From Micropterix aruncella (Eukaryota; Arthropoda; Insecta; Lepidoptera; Micropterigidae): a stretch of DNA of 64,000 nt. The notes beneath the pieces are model-generated. The model was given only the letters and a program-made list of their open reading frames with translations, ran no database searches and was not told the origin of the DNA. A program made the position numbers and the translations under genes. The DNA lies in the NCBI GenBank assembly GCA_944548615.1, contig OX155980.1, forward strand, positions 63,946,665 through 64,010,664. Direction: 5' to 3'. This document shows positions 35,442 through 47,064 of this stretch, piece after piece; within the stretch, counting starts at the first letter, position 1, and each line of letters begins with the position of its first letter.

Positions 35442-35934
35442 TAGGGATGTAACGATACTTAATTTTATCGATACGATTACGATACCGATTACTTTAGTAA
35501 ATAATTGACAATACCGATACCGATATCGATATCGATGGCTTGTAGATAATAAATAATGAAGTATGCACCTCGGGCGTTTGTATGTCTTTAATATTTATTA
35601 TGAATAAATCTTACCTATATTTAACAAAGACTCAACCTTGAGTAGTGTAAAAATAAATAAATAAAAATGTCAAATAAAAATTCAAAAAAATATTTATTAA
35701 TTATTATGAATTATATCAAGCAATCAAAGTGATAGTTAAGGAATTATTTATCGTTATACAAAGTAACAAAGATATACATAAAGTCATTAATTAAAGTTTA
35801 CTTTTGGCAGATTTTTGTTGAAGCAAAGTTTTCTCAACTGTTTTCGAACTCTTTGTTATCGGTTGTATATAATCGGCGATTATATCGCCCGATGCATCGG
35901 TATCAGTATCGGAATAGGAATCGTTACATCCCTA
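35442..35934. mobile_element. hAT-like non-autonomous element, ~493 bp
   Basis: The ends are inverted: TAGGGATGTAACGAT at the left, ATCGTTACATCCCTA-type at the right (GGAATCGTTACATCCCTA). Inside each end are many CGATAC/GTATCG motifs (e.g. GATACCGATATCGATATCG near 35516), as seen in subterminal regions of hAT elements. The flanks ACAAAAAAGG (left) and CTACAAAGG (right) resemble an 8-9-bp target duplication with a small change. The interior is AT-rich without a transposase. Confidence 0.75.
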
Positions 35935-37925
35935 CTACAAAGGTAGACATGAAGTTCAACAGATGTAACCGAATGATTAAGATTATTATTAGGATTAAAT
36001 TGCTCCCGTGGAGGTGTTCATTACGTATTGCGGAAGTGCTGACCACATGTGTGTATGTGTGTATTCACATACACACACACACCTCCGGTTCCGGTTCCAG
36101 GAAGCAAGACTCTGGAACGCGAACACTGACGGTCAGCCAAACGTAAGCCCAGACATCATGATAGCGGAGACGGAGCAAGATAGCGCTTTACGAAAGAGCG
36201 AGGCAGGACTACACACCTAGTAAACAGAGTCAAATATAAACGGCAAGATTGGCATCGCAGTGTCTCAGGACGGTATGGGATTCCATCTAAAGAGATTTAA
36301 GGACTTCAAGGCGCATAAGGCGCAGCGGGTTAAAAAAAGACGAATTTACGACTTCGCTAAGCGTGGGCCCCGTATCGTGGTCAAGCGTTCACTGGCGGCC
36401 GGCATGCGATGGCACATATTGATATGCCTATGTTGCAAGAGAAAATAATGAGGAAGCGAAAACGAGACGCTCATAATCCGTTTCAGTGGTTTGTTCAGCG
36501 ACGCTGGATAAACCACAACACCTGAAAATCCATATATTATAAGCAAGAAAGATGATTTAGATTTTTAACTTAAGCAACAGTAACAAGGAAGGGCATCGCA
36601 CTCCAATCCGTGGAGTACGATACCGATTATCATGCCTAAACGCACATTTAAGATTTTTAGACGATTTACTTGTTTTTCCAGTAAAGAACAATTTCGTTCA
36701 TTTGTAATTTATCGCGGAGTTAATTTCGAACTAATGAAATAAATAGTCGTAAACCTATTACCTATCGGCTAAATATTATATGTTTTTTGAAAGTTTATGT
36801 CGCAGCTAACATTTAAATGAGATTAATGGTGTCCATCTCGATACGAGTCCATCCATCCCGAAACTGAGATAAGTTAAGAGTTGGTCATAATTATTGTAGT
36901 GATGTGGTTTATAGTATCAACAAACGGTACAGTACAGAATAGTTCATAATGATAATCAATAAAAAACGTCAACAAAAGCTATTCAATATTTTAATTCGAT
37001 TGTTCAATATGAAAATTTAAAACGAGTATCCCCCTGTTATCAGCTTCTTTCGTTGTTTGAATTGTAGTTTTAGATTTTATATTGTAGAGTATTATTATTA
37101 ATGGGTTAACGGGATTTGTTTATGCTTGCTTATTAGGGTAAGAGATAAATGTTTTATATTTTTTATTATTTCATAATACGTATATTGCAGGGTTAATATT
37201 TTATTTTAATTGAAATTGAAAATGAGAGTTTTGCGATACTTATTGAGGCGGCTTAGAAACCATTTCGGACTAAATGTTAGACTTTACATGAATTGTTTTG
37301 AAGACTTTTTATTACATTTTCAGGAAGAAATATTGACTAATATAATAATAGAGTTTTAGTTGCTTTTGCCATTTTCACGACTGTTACTCGGAACAGATCG
37401 ATCTTAAAAGTCACGGTAATGCCATGAATAGTTGGATACACGGTAATGACACAGCATATCTTCGTATCCAATTTTCGGTTTAAGCCACTTTTGAATGTGT
37501 CGTATTCGCACATCTTTTACACTAAAAAATTACTAGGTAATTACATAATTATAGTACTTAAAATTATAGTTTGTCCGTTCTTAATTACGATTATGCTTAA
37601 TAATTGCATTCCGAATATGATTTGGTAATTGAATTACAATCTTTTGAATATCTACAATATTATACAATTTTGGATGAAATTACAAAAAATTAAAAAATAT
37701 ATAATAATCCTATATAGAAATTCTTAATTAGTGTACCTACAAAAAATTATAGTTATTTTTGTCATTGCCTAATAATTAGTAATTGTAATAGCCAAAAAGT
37801 AATTATCTATAATAAACCCTTCATTCATGCGAAAAGGCGAACTTATAGGCAATACAGGCAATATTCTAGAGCTCACCTATGTTGCTTTGCGAACACCGCT
37901 TGCGGATAGTTACTAACTTCACCTA
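35935..37925. other. no recognisable gene; CA/GT hairpin
   Basis: At 36044-36086 a GTGTGTATGTGTGTA run is followed by its inverse TACACACACACAC, forming a simple hairpin. ORFs 35853-36146, 36008-36220 and 36260-36448 overlap on the same strand in this stretch; the last is lysine/arginine-rich, but I do not recognise it. Confidence 0.4.
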
Positions 37926-38235
37926 CAGGATGAGTTTTAATTAGTGACATCCTTGTAGTGGGTGAATCAGTACGGCGAACTAATCAACTATTAATCAGTT
38001 TTTTTTTAAATAGTATGAAAAGCTTTGAGCACGATGCACTATGTAGCGGTAGGTAAATTATCGCTAATATTGTTTATTAGCGATATTTTACCTACCGCTA
38101 GATGGTGCAGCGCGCTCAACGCTTCCTAAACGTTTCTTCAATAGATACAATTTACACAAAAAACAAGACTAAAAAAATATATTTTTTTATAATTTTTTTC
38201 TACCAAAAGTTTTCACTAATCAAAAACTCACCCTG
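37926..38235. mobile_element. TA-flanked MITE with long inverted ends, copy 2 (310 bp)
   Basis: Flanked by TA at 37924-37925 and 38236-38237. Ends CAGGATGAGTTTTAATTAGT and the inverse of TCACTAATCAAAAACTCACC then CTG. A central palindrome, TAGCGGTAGGTAAATTATCG ... CGATATTTTACCTACCGCTA, occupies 38045-38101. Uninterrupted sister of the element at 32273-33327. Confidence 0.88.
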
Positions 38236-38449
38236 TAAATAATGACTTTAGCCATTGTGAAGATAAAAAAATATACGTAAAAATGTTTAACTCTTCGTGG
38301 GCGCAGAATGTGCCACACCAAAATAAACTAAAGGTTTAATGAGGAGGGGAATGAGAAGGGGAGGGAAATGTGTGTTTTTAAAATATGTTGTTTATACTTT
38401 TTCGCGGTTCTCATAATTTTCGGCAAAGCATTCCAGAGACGGGATTTGG

Positions 38450-39130
38450 TTGCGCATGTCCAAAGTATTTACCTTGGATCTGCTTAACTCACATTTTAAC
38501 TCCCATCCGGTAGCCTCCTCGAAGACTCGAAGAGGTACGAACCTGGAAATGGATTCTGTGCACCATGACATGACTGCGACGTGGACAGGTGGGATCGAAT
38601 TCCCTGGTGAACATCGGGCGCTGCTGGGCGGCTTGCGAATCGTGCGGCGTTCGCCAATCGACTGTGCATTCAGGTGAATAGACGGGGAAGGCGGGGGGTA
38701 AAAGTGATCGGAATCTTGTCTGCAACGGGGCTGGTTGTTGACCTGATATCAGCTACCTTGAAACGATCCGTTGTCAACCTGATCCCGTGTGATATTGGCG
38801 GGCAAAGGACCCCACGATCCGCAATAAATTCGATCCGTATTACCGCTGTCATCAGATAAAGGCCGCGCAAGCGACTTTGAATCCGCGACCAGACTGAAGG
38901 ACGAAGAAATCCGGTCGACTCTGGTAGTAAGGGCGTAAGGTTGGCCCGCTTTATTCACTTCTCAGTGCCTCGTGGTAAAGCGTTGGACCCTCCATGGCTC
39001 ATCGGTGCATCTAAACAGAGACCTATCTTTGTCCGCTAAGTCTACGTTCACTCATTGGGAGATAAAACTACTTGATGTCGTAAAAACACCCTAGTGTGAA
39101 GGTTTCGCCAGTTGTGCTAACACCCCCAGA
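38450..39130 (+). repeat. diverged relative of family M
   Basis: The order of landmarks follows family M, but with heavy divergence: GCCAATCGACTGTGCA, GGGCAAAGGACCCCACGATC, AATAAATTCG, GGCCGCGCAAGCGAC, GAAATCCGGTCGACTCTGGT then AGTAAGGGCG, TCGTGGTAAAGCGTTGGA, CTACGTTCACT, and GTCGTAAAAACACCCTAGTG then CGCCAGTTGTGCTAACACC. The 5' part (TTAACTC ... CCGGTAGCCTCCTCGAAGA) instead matches the inverse of 61930-61970. So M may be one subfamily of a larger group. No target duplication found. Confidence 0.7.
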
Positions 39131-41671
39131 TGTCCGAAGCATATTATAATTTGGTTATTCTCCTCCTGGCTAACTCCAATATCAAGTTCCATATATATGC
39201 CGTATACAACAACTGGATCGAGCGTATACAGAAGATATTTTCTCGGCATTTAAATTCTCGCTTTTAAGATTCCTTTTCGACTTGCGCGACTTTAAGTTGG
39301 AATTTTATCGAATGGAATATTTTGCAAGTCGTCGAAAAATCTCAGATATGTCTTTCTAGCATAAAGTCGTCCACTGTAATGTCGGTAGCCCATATTTAGT
39401 AGATGTCGTCAACCAGTACACTCCTTCACATCGGACTCACGATTCCAATTTATTTCTGCGTGCTAAAATACTATACCGACTACACTTCAAATTCATTGTT
39501 AATCCGAGCAATGCAAACATAAAATATGGATTTTAAACCTGTTGATGTTTCTATTTCACACTCCTACTTTACTGGACCGTTCTGGACACAACGGCCTTTT
39601 TACTCATCATGTTTGTCACACATTTTAAATGTATAGTTGCTTGTATTTGAAGTAATCTGACAACACTAATTGATTTAGTAGTTGTACAATCTTCTACGCA
39701 CCCTTAAATTAATCGGGACGCTGTAAGTCCCGAAAATAAAAATGATTTATTACTGTTAATACAAAATATCGTTGGTCATTTATATCTACTATGTACAATG
39801 TAAGCTATCAATACCAAAGCAAAATCCATACATTGCAAAAATAGCAAATACAGCGTCTAAAACACGCGAAACACAAAAATGTCATTGTCGAATAATTGGT
39901 AGTATTTATGCTAGGTAACCGCTAATAACGATGTCTACCAATCGAAACCGAAATATTTCTGGCATAGTCGCTGCTTCTACCTATTTTTTAAGCTCCTTAC
40001 CTCGATTTATAAGAAGAACTGTTTAACAAACTGGAACTTTTGCAGAATGTATGCATTCTGTTAATTTTCGGTCTTCAGAAGTATGATCACGTGTACAAAT
40101 ATAGGGCATGACTAACGTGGCGGAAAATACGCCAAAATATGTAGTCCACGTGTCCTTTCCTCATAATCACTATCCATTTTTTTCAGTTTTTTCTAACCAC
40201 CAAATTCTTATAATTTGCTAAAAATCCACTATATAGTACCGATTTTTTTTGAGCTTTCTTTCATATTTTAGTCATAGGGTATTTACGTTTTTACTATTTG
40301 TTTAGCTTTGACAACCCAATTAATATGTTTTCAAGCACTCTTTATGCAATGCGCTACTGTACCACCCGTATAAATAGCTGTTGGATATTGCTGATTGGCA
40401 ATAAGGTAGCTGTCTTGTATAACTATAAATACAACTAAAGAGTTATTATTATTATTATTATATCTCGATATCAAAAATATATTACCAAAGGACTAAAATT
40501 TCATATCAAATTGAAAATGGAAATCATGTGACTATTAAAGGTATATTAAATTGTACATGCTTATTAGGTATATTTGCAAAATGTAGAGCCGCTATAAGTC
40601 TGAGCAGAAAGTCGACAAAGTAGTCCAGAAGGCCGCAGCAGATTACTCCACGCCATTGGTCACATTATCTAATGATGCCAATATGATATAAAACGTCTCA
40701 CGTAATACATACAATATTCAATAAATTGTATAATTATGTCATGGGATATAAAAACAACACAAATAAGGAGTTTGAAATCGAACAACCAATAACTGTGTGC
40801 ATGGTAGTAGTCTGCATTACAACTCTCTACCAGATACGGAATACCATAACGAAAATACGTTGAATGTATAAAGGACGAAAGATAAGCTGGCGTATATCTC
40901 AATAAGACTTCGGCCCATTTTTTACACCTATCGCTAAAAGACTTAACACCTTTATGCATGGATTTAATCGTTTTCATGAGAATCGAAAAATATTAAATTA
41001 ACGTGTTTCATCAAACATGAAACACGAACAAAATAAAATCTTCTTCTATCGGCCAATGGCAGCTAAATGATTATTATTTAAGGCCGCATACACATGGAAA
41101 ATAGTAACGAGTCATTAGCCGATACATCAGAAACCAATGACATAATACTACATCCATTATAAAGTCACAACTGATGGTTGAAAATTCATATCTCAAGATG
41201 TACGAGTTTTATAAAACTTTAAACACAAGACATTAAATTTTACACCACTCTTGAAAATATAGTAATAAAGAAATACTGGTATCCCTTATTAAAACGCTAC
41301 TGAGATTGGCGAAATATATATTTTTAGGCCTAAATGGGAAAGCGATCATTTGATTGAAATTAAATTAATTATAAGAGAAATGAAAGCATTGCACCTTTAC
41401 AAATCACTCATATTTCATTGCAAGAAAGCCTTTTCTGCTTAAAACATAATTACTTTATGACCATTAGGTAAATCAGTATGCACCTGAGTAATATTATTTT
41501 TGTTTGTATCTATTATTTATTGTGAAATTTCACAAAAGACGGGTTCATTATCATACGACAATCTCTTAGAACCAACCCTACTATGAAGTCGTGACATGTA
41601 TGGGTGCATGTAACAAAAGTGTGTGTCTTGTTATTGCATTCGATCGACAGAATTGATAATGCGTTTGCGTT
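39131..41671. other. no recognisable gene
   Basis: AT-rich. Contains a short (TTA)n run at 40442-40461. The minus ORF 40669-40977 (102 codons) has no recognised motif. Nothing else can be supported. Confidence 0.4.
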
Positions 41672-41683
41672 AATTTAATCCCA

Positions 41684-43044
41684 CTAATAGAGTTGTCAAC
41701 TACAACGGGCGAACCTGTCACCTCAGGTAGTTTTAACGATTGATCGTTCTATCTCCAGTGAAGTGAGCGCAGAAGACTTGGACAAAAGAGTCCACCGTCA
41801 AGCTCCGCCAGATGCCCGAAGTGGCCAACGCCTTATCCGCGAGATAACCAGGTATGTTACCTAGCGGGCTTACACTCACGCCTTTACTTCCAATTGCGAC
41901 CAGATTACTCCGGTCTCTCGACTGGTTACGAGTTCGAGGTTTCTTGCGCGGTCCTCTCCCTTACGAAGCGGTGTAAACCGAATCTATCGCGGACCACGGC
42001 TTTGCCCGGCTGTTCACCCAGGATCGGGTAGCCGATGGTCGTTTCAAGAGCAGTCGCCGTAAGGTCAGCAACCACCCCGCTCTATAGGAGGCAGTACTGC
42101 TTCCAGACTCCCCCGACTGTTAGACAGAGTTTAGGGAGCTAATGGGCCCATGATAAGGTGGCCACGATGACCCATGTGTTCAGGGTCGGTCACACTCACG
42201 GGTCAACACCCATCCGATGGCCTCCACGCATGGGGTGCGAACCTGGGTAGGACACTGGGTCAACCAGTCTCCCCTGGGAATCAAACCTCTGGCGCTCCTG
42301 GACGGTCTGCGCACCGAGCGGCGCAAGCCTATCGACTGTGCTCTCCGACTAACAGTCGGGGGAGTCTGGGAACTGTATTGTTTCCTATAGAGCGGGGCTG
42401 GTTGTCTACCTTACGGCGACTGCTCTTGAAATGACCATTGGCCATCCGATCCCGGTTCAGAGTCGGGCAAAGGACGCCTTGGTCCGCGATAGATTCGGTG
42501 CACACCGTTTCACCGCTTCGTAAGGGAGAGGACCGCGCAAGCGACCTCGAACTCGGAACCAATCGAGAGACCGGAGAAATCTGGTCACAATTGGAAGCAA
42601 GGGCGCGAGGGTCGGCCCGCCAGGTAACACTGGCTATCTCGCGGTAAGGCGTTGGCTTCTTGGGGTTGTGACGTAGCTGGACGTTGGATTTGTTCTGTCC
42701 AAAGTCTTCTACGTTCACTGCAGGGCGACAGAACGAGAAAATCGTTAAAACGTCCTGTGGTGACGGGCTCGCCCGTTGTAGTTGACACCGCAAGTTGTTA
42801 GTCAGAGTGCACAATCGATTGGCTTACGCCGCACGGTGCGCAGACCGTCCAGGAGCGCCAGAAGGTTGACTCCTAGGGAAAAATACCTCTAAGGCCAGGG
42901 TCCTGCCCGGGCTCACACTTCATGCGTGGAGGCTGCCGGATGGGTGTTGACCCGTGAGTGTGACCGACCCTGAACAAAATGGGTCTTCGTGGCTAACTCA
43001 GCGAGTCCCATTAGCTCCCTAACCCCACAGCTCCCTAACCCCCC
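41684..43044 (-). mobile_element. family M element, copy 4, carrying copy 3 inside it
   Basis: Outer copy in minus orientation, flanked by the 12-bp direct repeat AATTTAATCCCA at 41672-41683 and 43045-43056. Its two halves, 41684-42130 and 42797-43044, are the 3'-most and 5'-most parts of one M element. Subtracting the inner copy and one 12-bp duplication leaves about 683 bp, the family length. The far end has a duplicated AGCTCCCTAACCCC. Confidence 0.9.
42131..42796 (+). mobile_element. family M element, copy 3 (666 bp), nested in copy 4
   Basis: Inserted in opposite orientation into another M copy; target duplication GTTAGACAGAGT / GTTAGTCAGAGT at 42119-42130 and 42797-42808. The protein-level comparison of its 86-codon frame (42174-42434) with copy 1 shows four differences, so both are young. 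The companion frame at 42438-42647 is also open. Minus-strand ORFs 42329-42814 and 42585-42788 overlap, so no strand can be preferred as coding. Confidence 0.93.
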
Positions 43045-43401
43045 AATTTAATCCCATAGTTTAGTGGTTTCAAGGCGGCAGGTGAGGGTGGAGAACCTAC
43101 TCACCGCCCTGGCACTTATAACGACGGTGGTCGTCTTATCTGCCCGGGATGTCATGCAGACACCCCGCACGTATCAGAAGGGTATACGCGCGGGGGGTAA
43201 AGAAATGTAGCCCCCCCCCCTCTGTACCACCCCGAGAACCCATTTATTCAGTATTAAAAAACAATAAGAAAAAAACAACAAAAGAAGATAACAAAAGAAG
43301 AAAAATTGTACAGTAGTCCGTATAAATTGCATACAGTAGCAAAATTTACAATTGAAAATTTAAACAAGAAGTATTGTGCATTAAACACAGAATAAAAAAT
43401 T

Positions 43402-43492
43402 AATTCCACAGCCGGGAATCGAACCCGGAACTAAACGAATCCACTAAACGATAAGATACACGATCTTACCACTACGTCAGCGTGCCTTGTCA
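43402..43492 (-). repeat. tRNA-derived SINE head
   Basis: The reverse complement reads GCACGCTGACGTAGTGGTAA (A box-like) and 40-50 bases later CCGGGTTCGATTCCCGGCTG (B box, GGTTCGATTCC, perfect T-arm). The spacing is tRNA-like, but acceptor pairing is poor. It is followed on its 3' side (lower coordinates) by AT-rich sequence to about 43250. Interpreted as the Pol III promoter head of a SINE rather than a working tRNA. Confidence 0.72.
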
Positions 43493-45461
43493 ATTATGTT
43501 GTTAGACCAATATAATTTTGTGAATTTGGGATGTTGATTTCGACTTTCGCTTTTGGACTCCCTTCGCTTATAGTCGTTACACTCTACCTAAGTTATTTTC
43601 AGAGGTCCAAATCGTTTTCATCGCCAAATTGATTTGGCAATTCGTTTATACGAGTCGCTTTATAGTTTCAATGCTACGTGTTCATCTATTAATATTTTGT
43701 GTTGCTTCTGCTACGCTCGCGGCTTGATTGAATCGGTGAATTCTAGACGGTCCAGATTATGCGGGTCATTCATAGTACAACAGTACAAAACCATATAAAG
43801 ATACAAATAGGTAAGGAAAGGTCATTCATGTCAATGGTCATGTGATATCAATGGCCGTTTCATGCGACTAGTCTTTACATAGGACTTAAACATTTTAATA
43901 AATTGCATGATAAATATAAGGCGATTAAAAACGTTGATATTTTAAATTCTTAAAATCAACTTGTGTGCCCAAAACAACATTTTAAAATACTTTGAAATCA
44001 GCACCGTACCTACCGATAGAATTTAATAAACTATTTTTTTTTTGTCAATTGTTATAGTCTTTTTTAATTTATTAGAATAACTTACTGTATATGATTCTTT
44101 GGTCTATGTATCTATGGTAATAATGAGATCTTTGGTATGGATTTTAGGAAGCGTTCGAATTAGAAAATAATATAACTGTGCGCTCCGGGAGCAAGGCCCC
44201 AAAATTGGTCGTTACGATATCAACGGTGTTCTGATGTGCAACCAAATTGGGTCGTTATGTAACCGAAGGGTTCAAGTAAATTGTTGTTTAATAATTAATA
44301 AATTATATTTATAGTTGTGAAAGAAATAATATTGTAAAATCAATTATAATTGGTCATTCCTACATAATTATAATAGTTGTAATGAAAACACTTTTTATTT
44401 ATTATTTTCTTCAATGACGATCAAGAATCTTTCCAAAAAGACTAATTTCAAATTCTTAAACTACATTTTGAAATGTGGTAACGACGGATTTTCCGAATTA
44501 TATTTCATATACGAAATGATGAACAATAAGTATAGAAAAATATTTATTGTACTTAAAATTCCACAAAACATAATGATTTATTTTCATATGTAGTAAAATG
44601 AAACTGAATCCTAAGACTTGAAACAAACGATATTATACACTATTACTTTAATTCAAATATATTATAGGTAAAATAATAATGTAGAACGATATCCTTATAT
44701 TATTTTGTAGATAGTCTATATATGTCTAAAGATAAAAAAAATGACATAAGACTAATTTAAAAAGTACCTATCGCGTTAAATAGGATAATAAGACAATTCG
44801 AGATCAAGCCCTTTCTTTTAGTATATAAAATCTGAGGAAAACAGCGACAAATTAAAAAAAAAAGTTACTGCTTCACATTGCTGCTGCATGCTGCATCTCC
44901 ACATCAAACACGCGTTAAGGAAGGTTCAATGAGTATCATCTGTTTAATTACTGTACTCTGTGTTAATCATTCATTTAAATATTATTCCCCAGATTAAGTT
45001 ATTCTTTTGCCCGTTAACCGACGATAAACTACACTAAGCCCTCGGTCTAAAACTGGACTAGAGTCATCTCAAAGAGCCTTCCCCGCACTCCTCCCCATCC
45101 CGTACAAAGACGCTTTATTTGCGGATGCTAATATTTGAAGAGAGCTATCGTTTGAAGTAGATGATGCTTTAGAAATTGCTGCAAAGCCCAGCCAGACGGA
45201 CATTAAACCAAGCCGGCCTTGTCCTATTCCGTCTCGCCCTGCATATTAACCGCGGACACTTGTCATTAACGAACCGCACTGTACAGGCACACTATCGTAA
45301 CAAGCCTTGCTATTTTGCGTATGTGTAATGCTCTTTATCATACGGGGAAAACGCGATCAAATCATCGTAATGCATAAATGGACAGTGCTTACAAAAGCTG
45401 GCCTGCCTCCGGGTATCTCTGTCATGAGCTACATACATGTATAGTTTTTTTTTAATTTTTA
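43493..45461. other. no recognisable gene
   Basis: AT-rich unique-looking sequence. The stretch 45000-45310 is higher in GC and looks non-repetitive, but has no ORF or motif I can name. Confidence 0.4.
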
Positions 45462-46355
45462 GAAAAATAACAATAATAATAATAATAATAATAATTTTAT
45501 TTATTCAAAAACATAAATTTACAATTGTATTAGTTGCAGAATCTGCCTAACTAGGCTATATATAGCCCGTACCAAGGAAAACTCTATGTATGGCAAAGAT
45601 TTATTCATGTGCTCATAATATTAAAATGAAAAATACAAAATATGATAAAATAGAAAATAGATAAGCGAATGCAAATTAAACTTATAATTATATTTAAAAT
45701 ATTGATATAGCATGGTCATGGAAATAAATATTAATATAAAATGTCGCAACATGAACTTTGTAAAACAAATAAATAAATAGTATTAAAATATAAAGTGTAG
45801 TGCAATGTATGACAATAATATGCAGACCTTTACTTTAAAATACTAAAAATAAAATATGACTTGAAGTAAATGTTGTGTAATTTTAGATTTTAATTGGATT
45901 GACTTAGTGTTTTGGCATGTTTTTATCGATTCTTTTAGATGGTTATAAATTGTTGGCCCTATAAAGCCAAAGTGTCTTTGGGCGAAGGATGTTCGGGTTT
46001 TCTGTACAATGTGTTTACAGGTTGTGGCGCTCCTCGTTGAAATTTTATGCTCAGCTTTAACGTGAATATCTTTACTTTTTATGTAGTTAAGAAAGACTGT
46101 CTTTGCAAATACCAGCCTGATGTCTAATATCTTCAGCTCTGCAAACAAGTCATTTGAGGGGTACCTTCGAAGCTTTTTGGCAATAACCCGAAGAAGCGCC
46201 TTCTGCGCTGTCATAAGCGGATTTAAAACATTACGTGTAGACCCTCCCCAACCTAGGATACCGTATGAAATGAGACTATTTGCAAGGGCATGGTAGACAT
46301 TTTTGAGAGATTTTAAGTCTAACCATGTACTTAACTTACTTTCCAATATAGTTGA
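45462..46355 (-). pseudogene. LINE reverse transcriptase C-terminus with 3' UTR and (TTA)n tail
   Basis: Open minus frame 45843-46346: LDLKSLKNVYHALANSLISY then GILGWGGSTRNVLNPLMTAQ, KALLRVIAKKLRRYPSNDLF, KTVFLNYIKSK, FAQRHFGFIGPTIYNHLKES. This is the region after the palm of jockey/CR1-type LINE enzymes. The same S/T-Y-G-I-x-G-W-G-G block is in the LINE at 2331-3130. The catalytic part is missing (5' truncation near 46355). The 3' UTR runs to a (TTA)n microsatellite tail at 45465-45500. The frame is intact over 167 codons, so the copy is fairly young. Confidence 0.88.
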
Positions 46356-46899
46356 TGTAAACCACTAACAGTTGTTTTCAATAAAATCTACTTACTATAC
46401 TTTACTTATTATACTTATTGGTATATTATAATAATTTTATGTTTATAAATTTATTTGAATAAATAATGTAAATAACTGTACATTCTGTAATAAATAAAGA
46501 ACTGTACATGCTGATTGTTACATATACAAAATAGTTACAAACAAACATTATTCGTAGGCAATGTAAAATATAGTAGATACCTAATGTGAGATGAACTCGC
46601 AAAACCAACTAAACCTAGGTGATCTGTATCTGGCTGAGCTGTATGTTTTTATTTTCGCGCGAACAGAATCATTTGATTTAATTGTAAACTTATTTAATCT
46701 AGCATACCGTTAGGGAATTTCACTTGTGTTTTTTATAGACAAATTAAAACTAAATTAATATTGGAAACTGTACAATAATATTCAAATTATAATAATAATA
46801 AATGTATAGATAAGAAACCATACAAATTAAATAGATTGAAATAAAAAAGTTGTCAATATCACTTGCAGGGATGATTAAAATAATAAAATGCATGACAAG
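46356..46899. other. no recognisable feature
   Basis: AT-rich; minus ORF 46426-46608 has no motif. Confidence 0.4.
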
Positions 46900-47044
46900 G
46901 TAGGCCATTATTTAAATCCTAGCACCATCGACGTGTCATCGGGCGTCCCCGGGGAGCAATTCTTGCGCCCACTCTTTTTATTCTGTTTATATCATATATC
47001 GCTTGAAACTTCTCCAATAAAATTGTGAGAAATACAATGCCAAA
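46900..47044 (+). pseudogene. LINE reverse transcriptase scrap, palm motif B
   Basis: Around 46940-47005 the plus strand reads SSGVP, then in another frame GAILAPTLFILFISYIA, i.e. the G-V-P-Q-G-A-I-L-S-P-T-L-F block with the Q codon damaged by a frameshift. A family M copy (47065-47719) is inserted shortly after it. Too short to classify. Confidence 0.55.
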
Positions 47045-47064
47045 GTACTTATTGTCCAACTAAA

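Noticed and set aside
36260..36448. Basic 62-codon ORF considered as a possible host or retroelement protein
   Set aside because: No motif recognised and no adjacent supporting frame.
42329..42814. 161-codon minus-strand ORF in a family M copy
   Set aside because: It overlaps open frames on the plus strand of the same element and has no known motif; coding is not supported on either strand.
41684..43044. Large inverted duplication as an explanation of the 41.7-43.0 kb symmetry
   Set aside because: Readable target duplications on both the inner and outer copies show a nested insertion instead.
43402..43492. Possible functional tRNA gene
   Set aside because: A and B boxes are good, but the acceptor stem does not pair; a SINE head is more likely.
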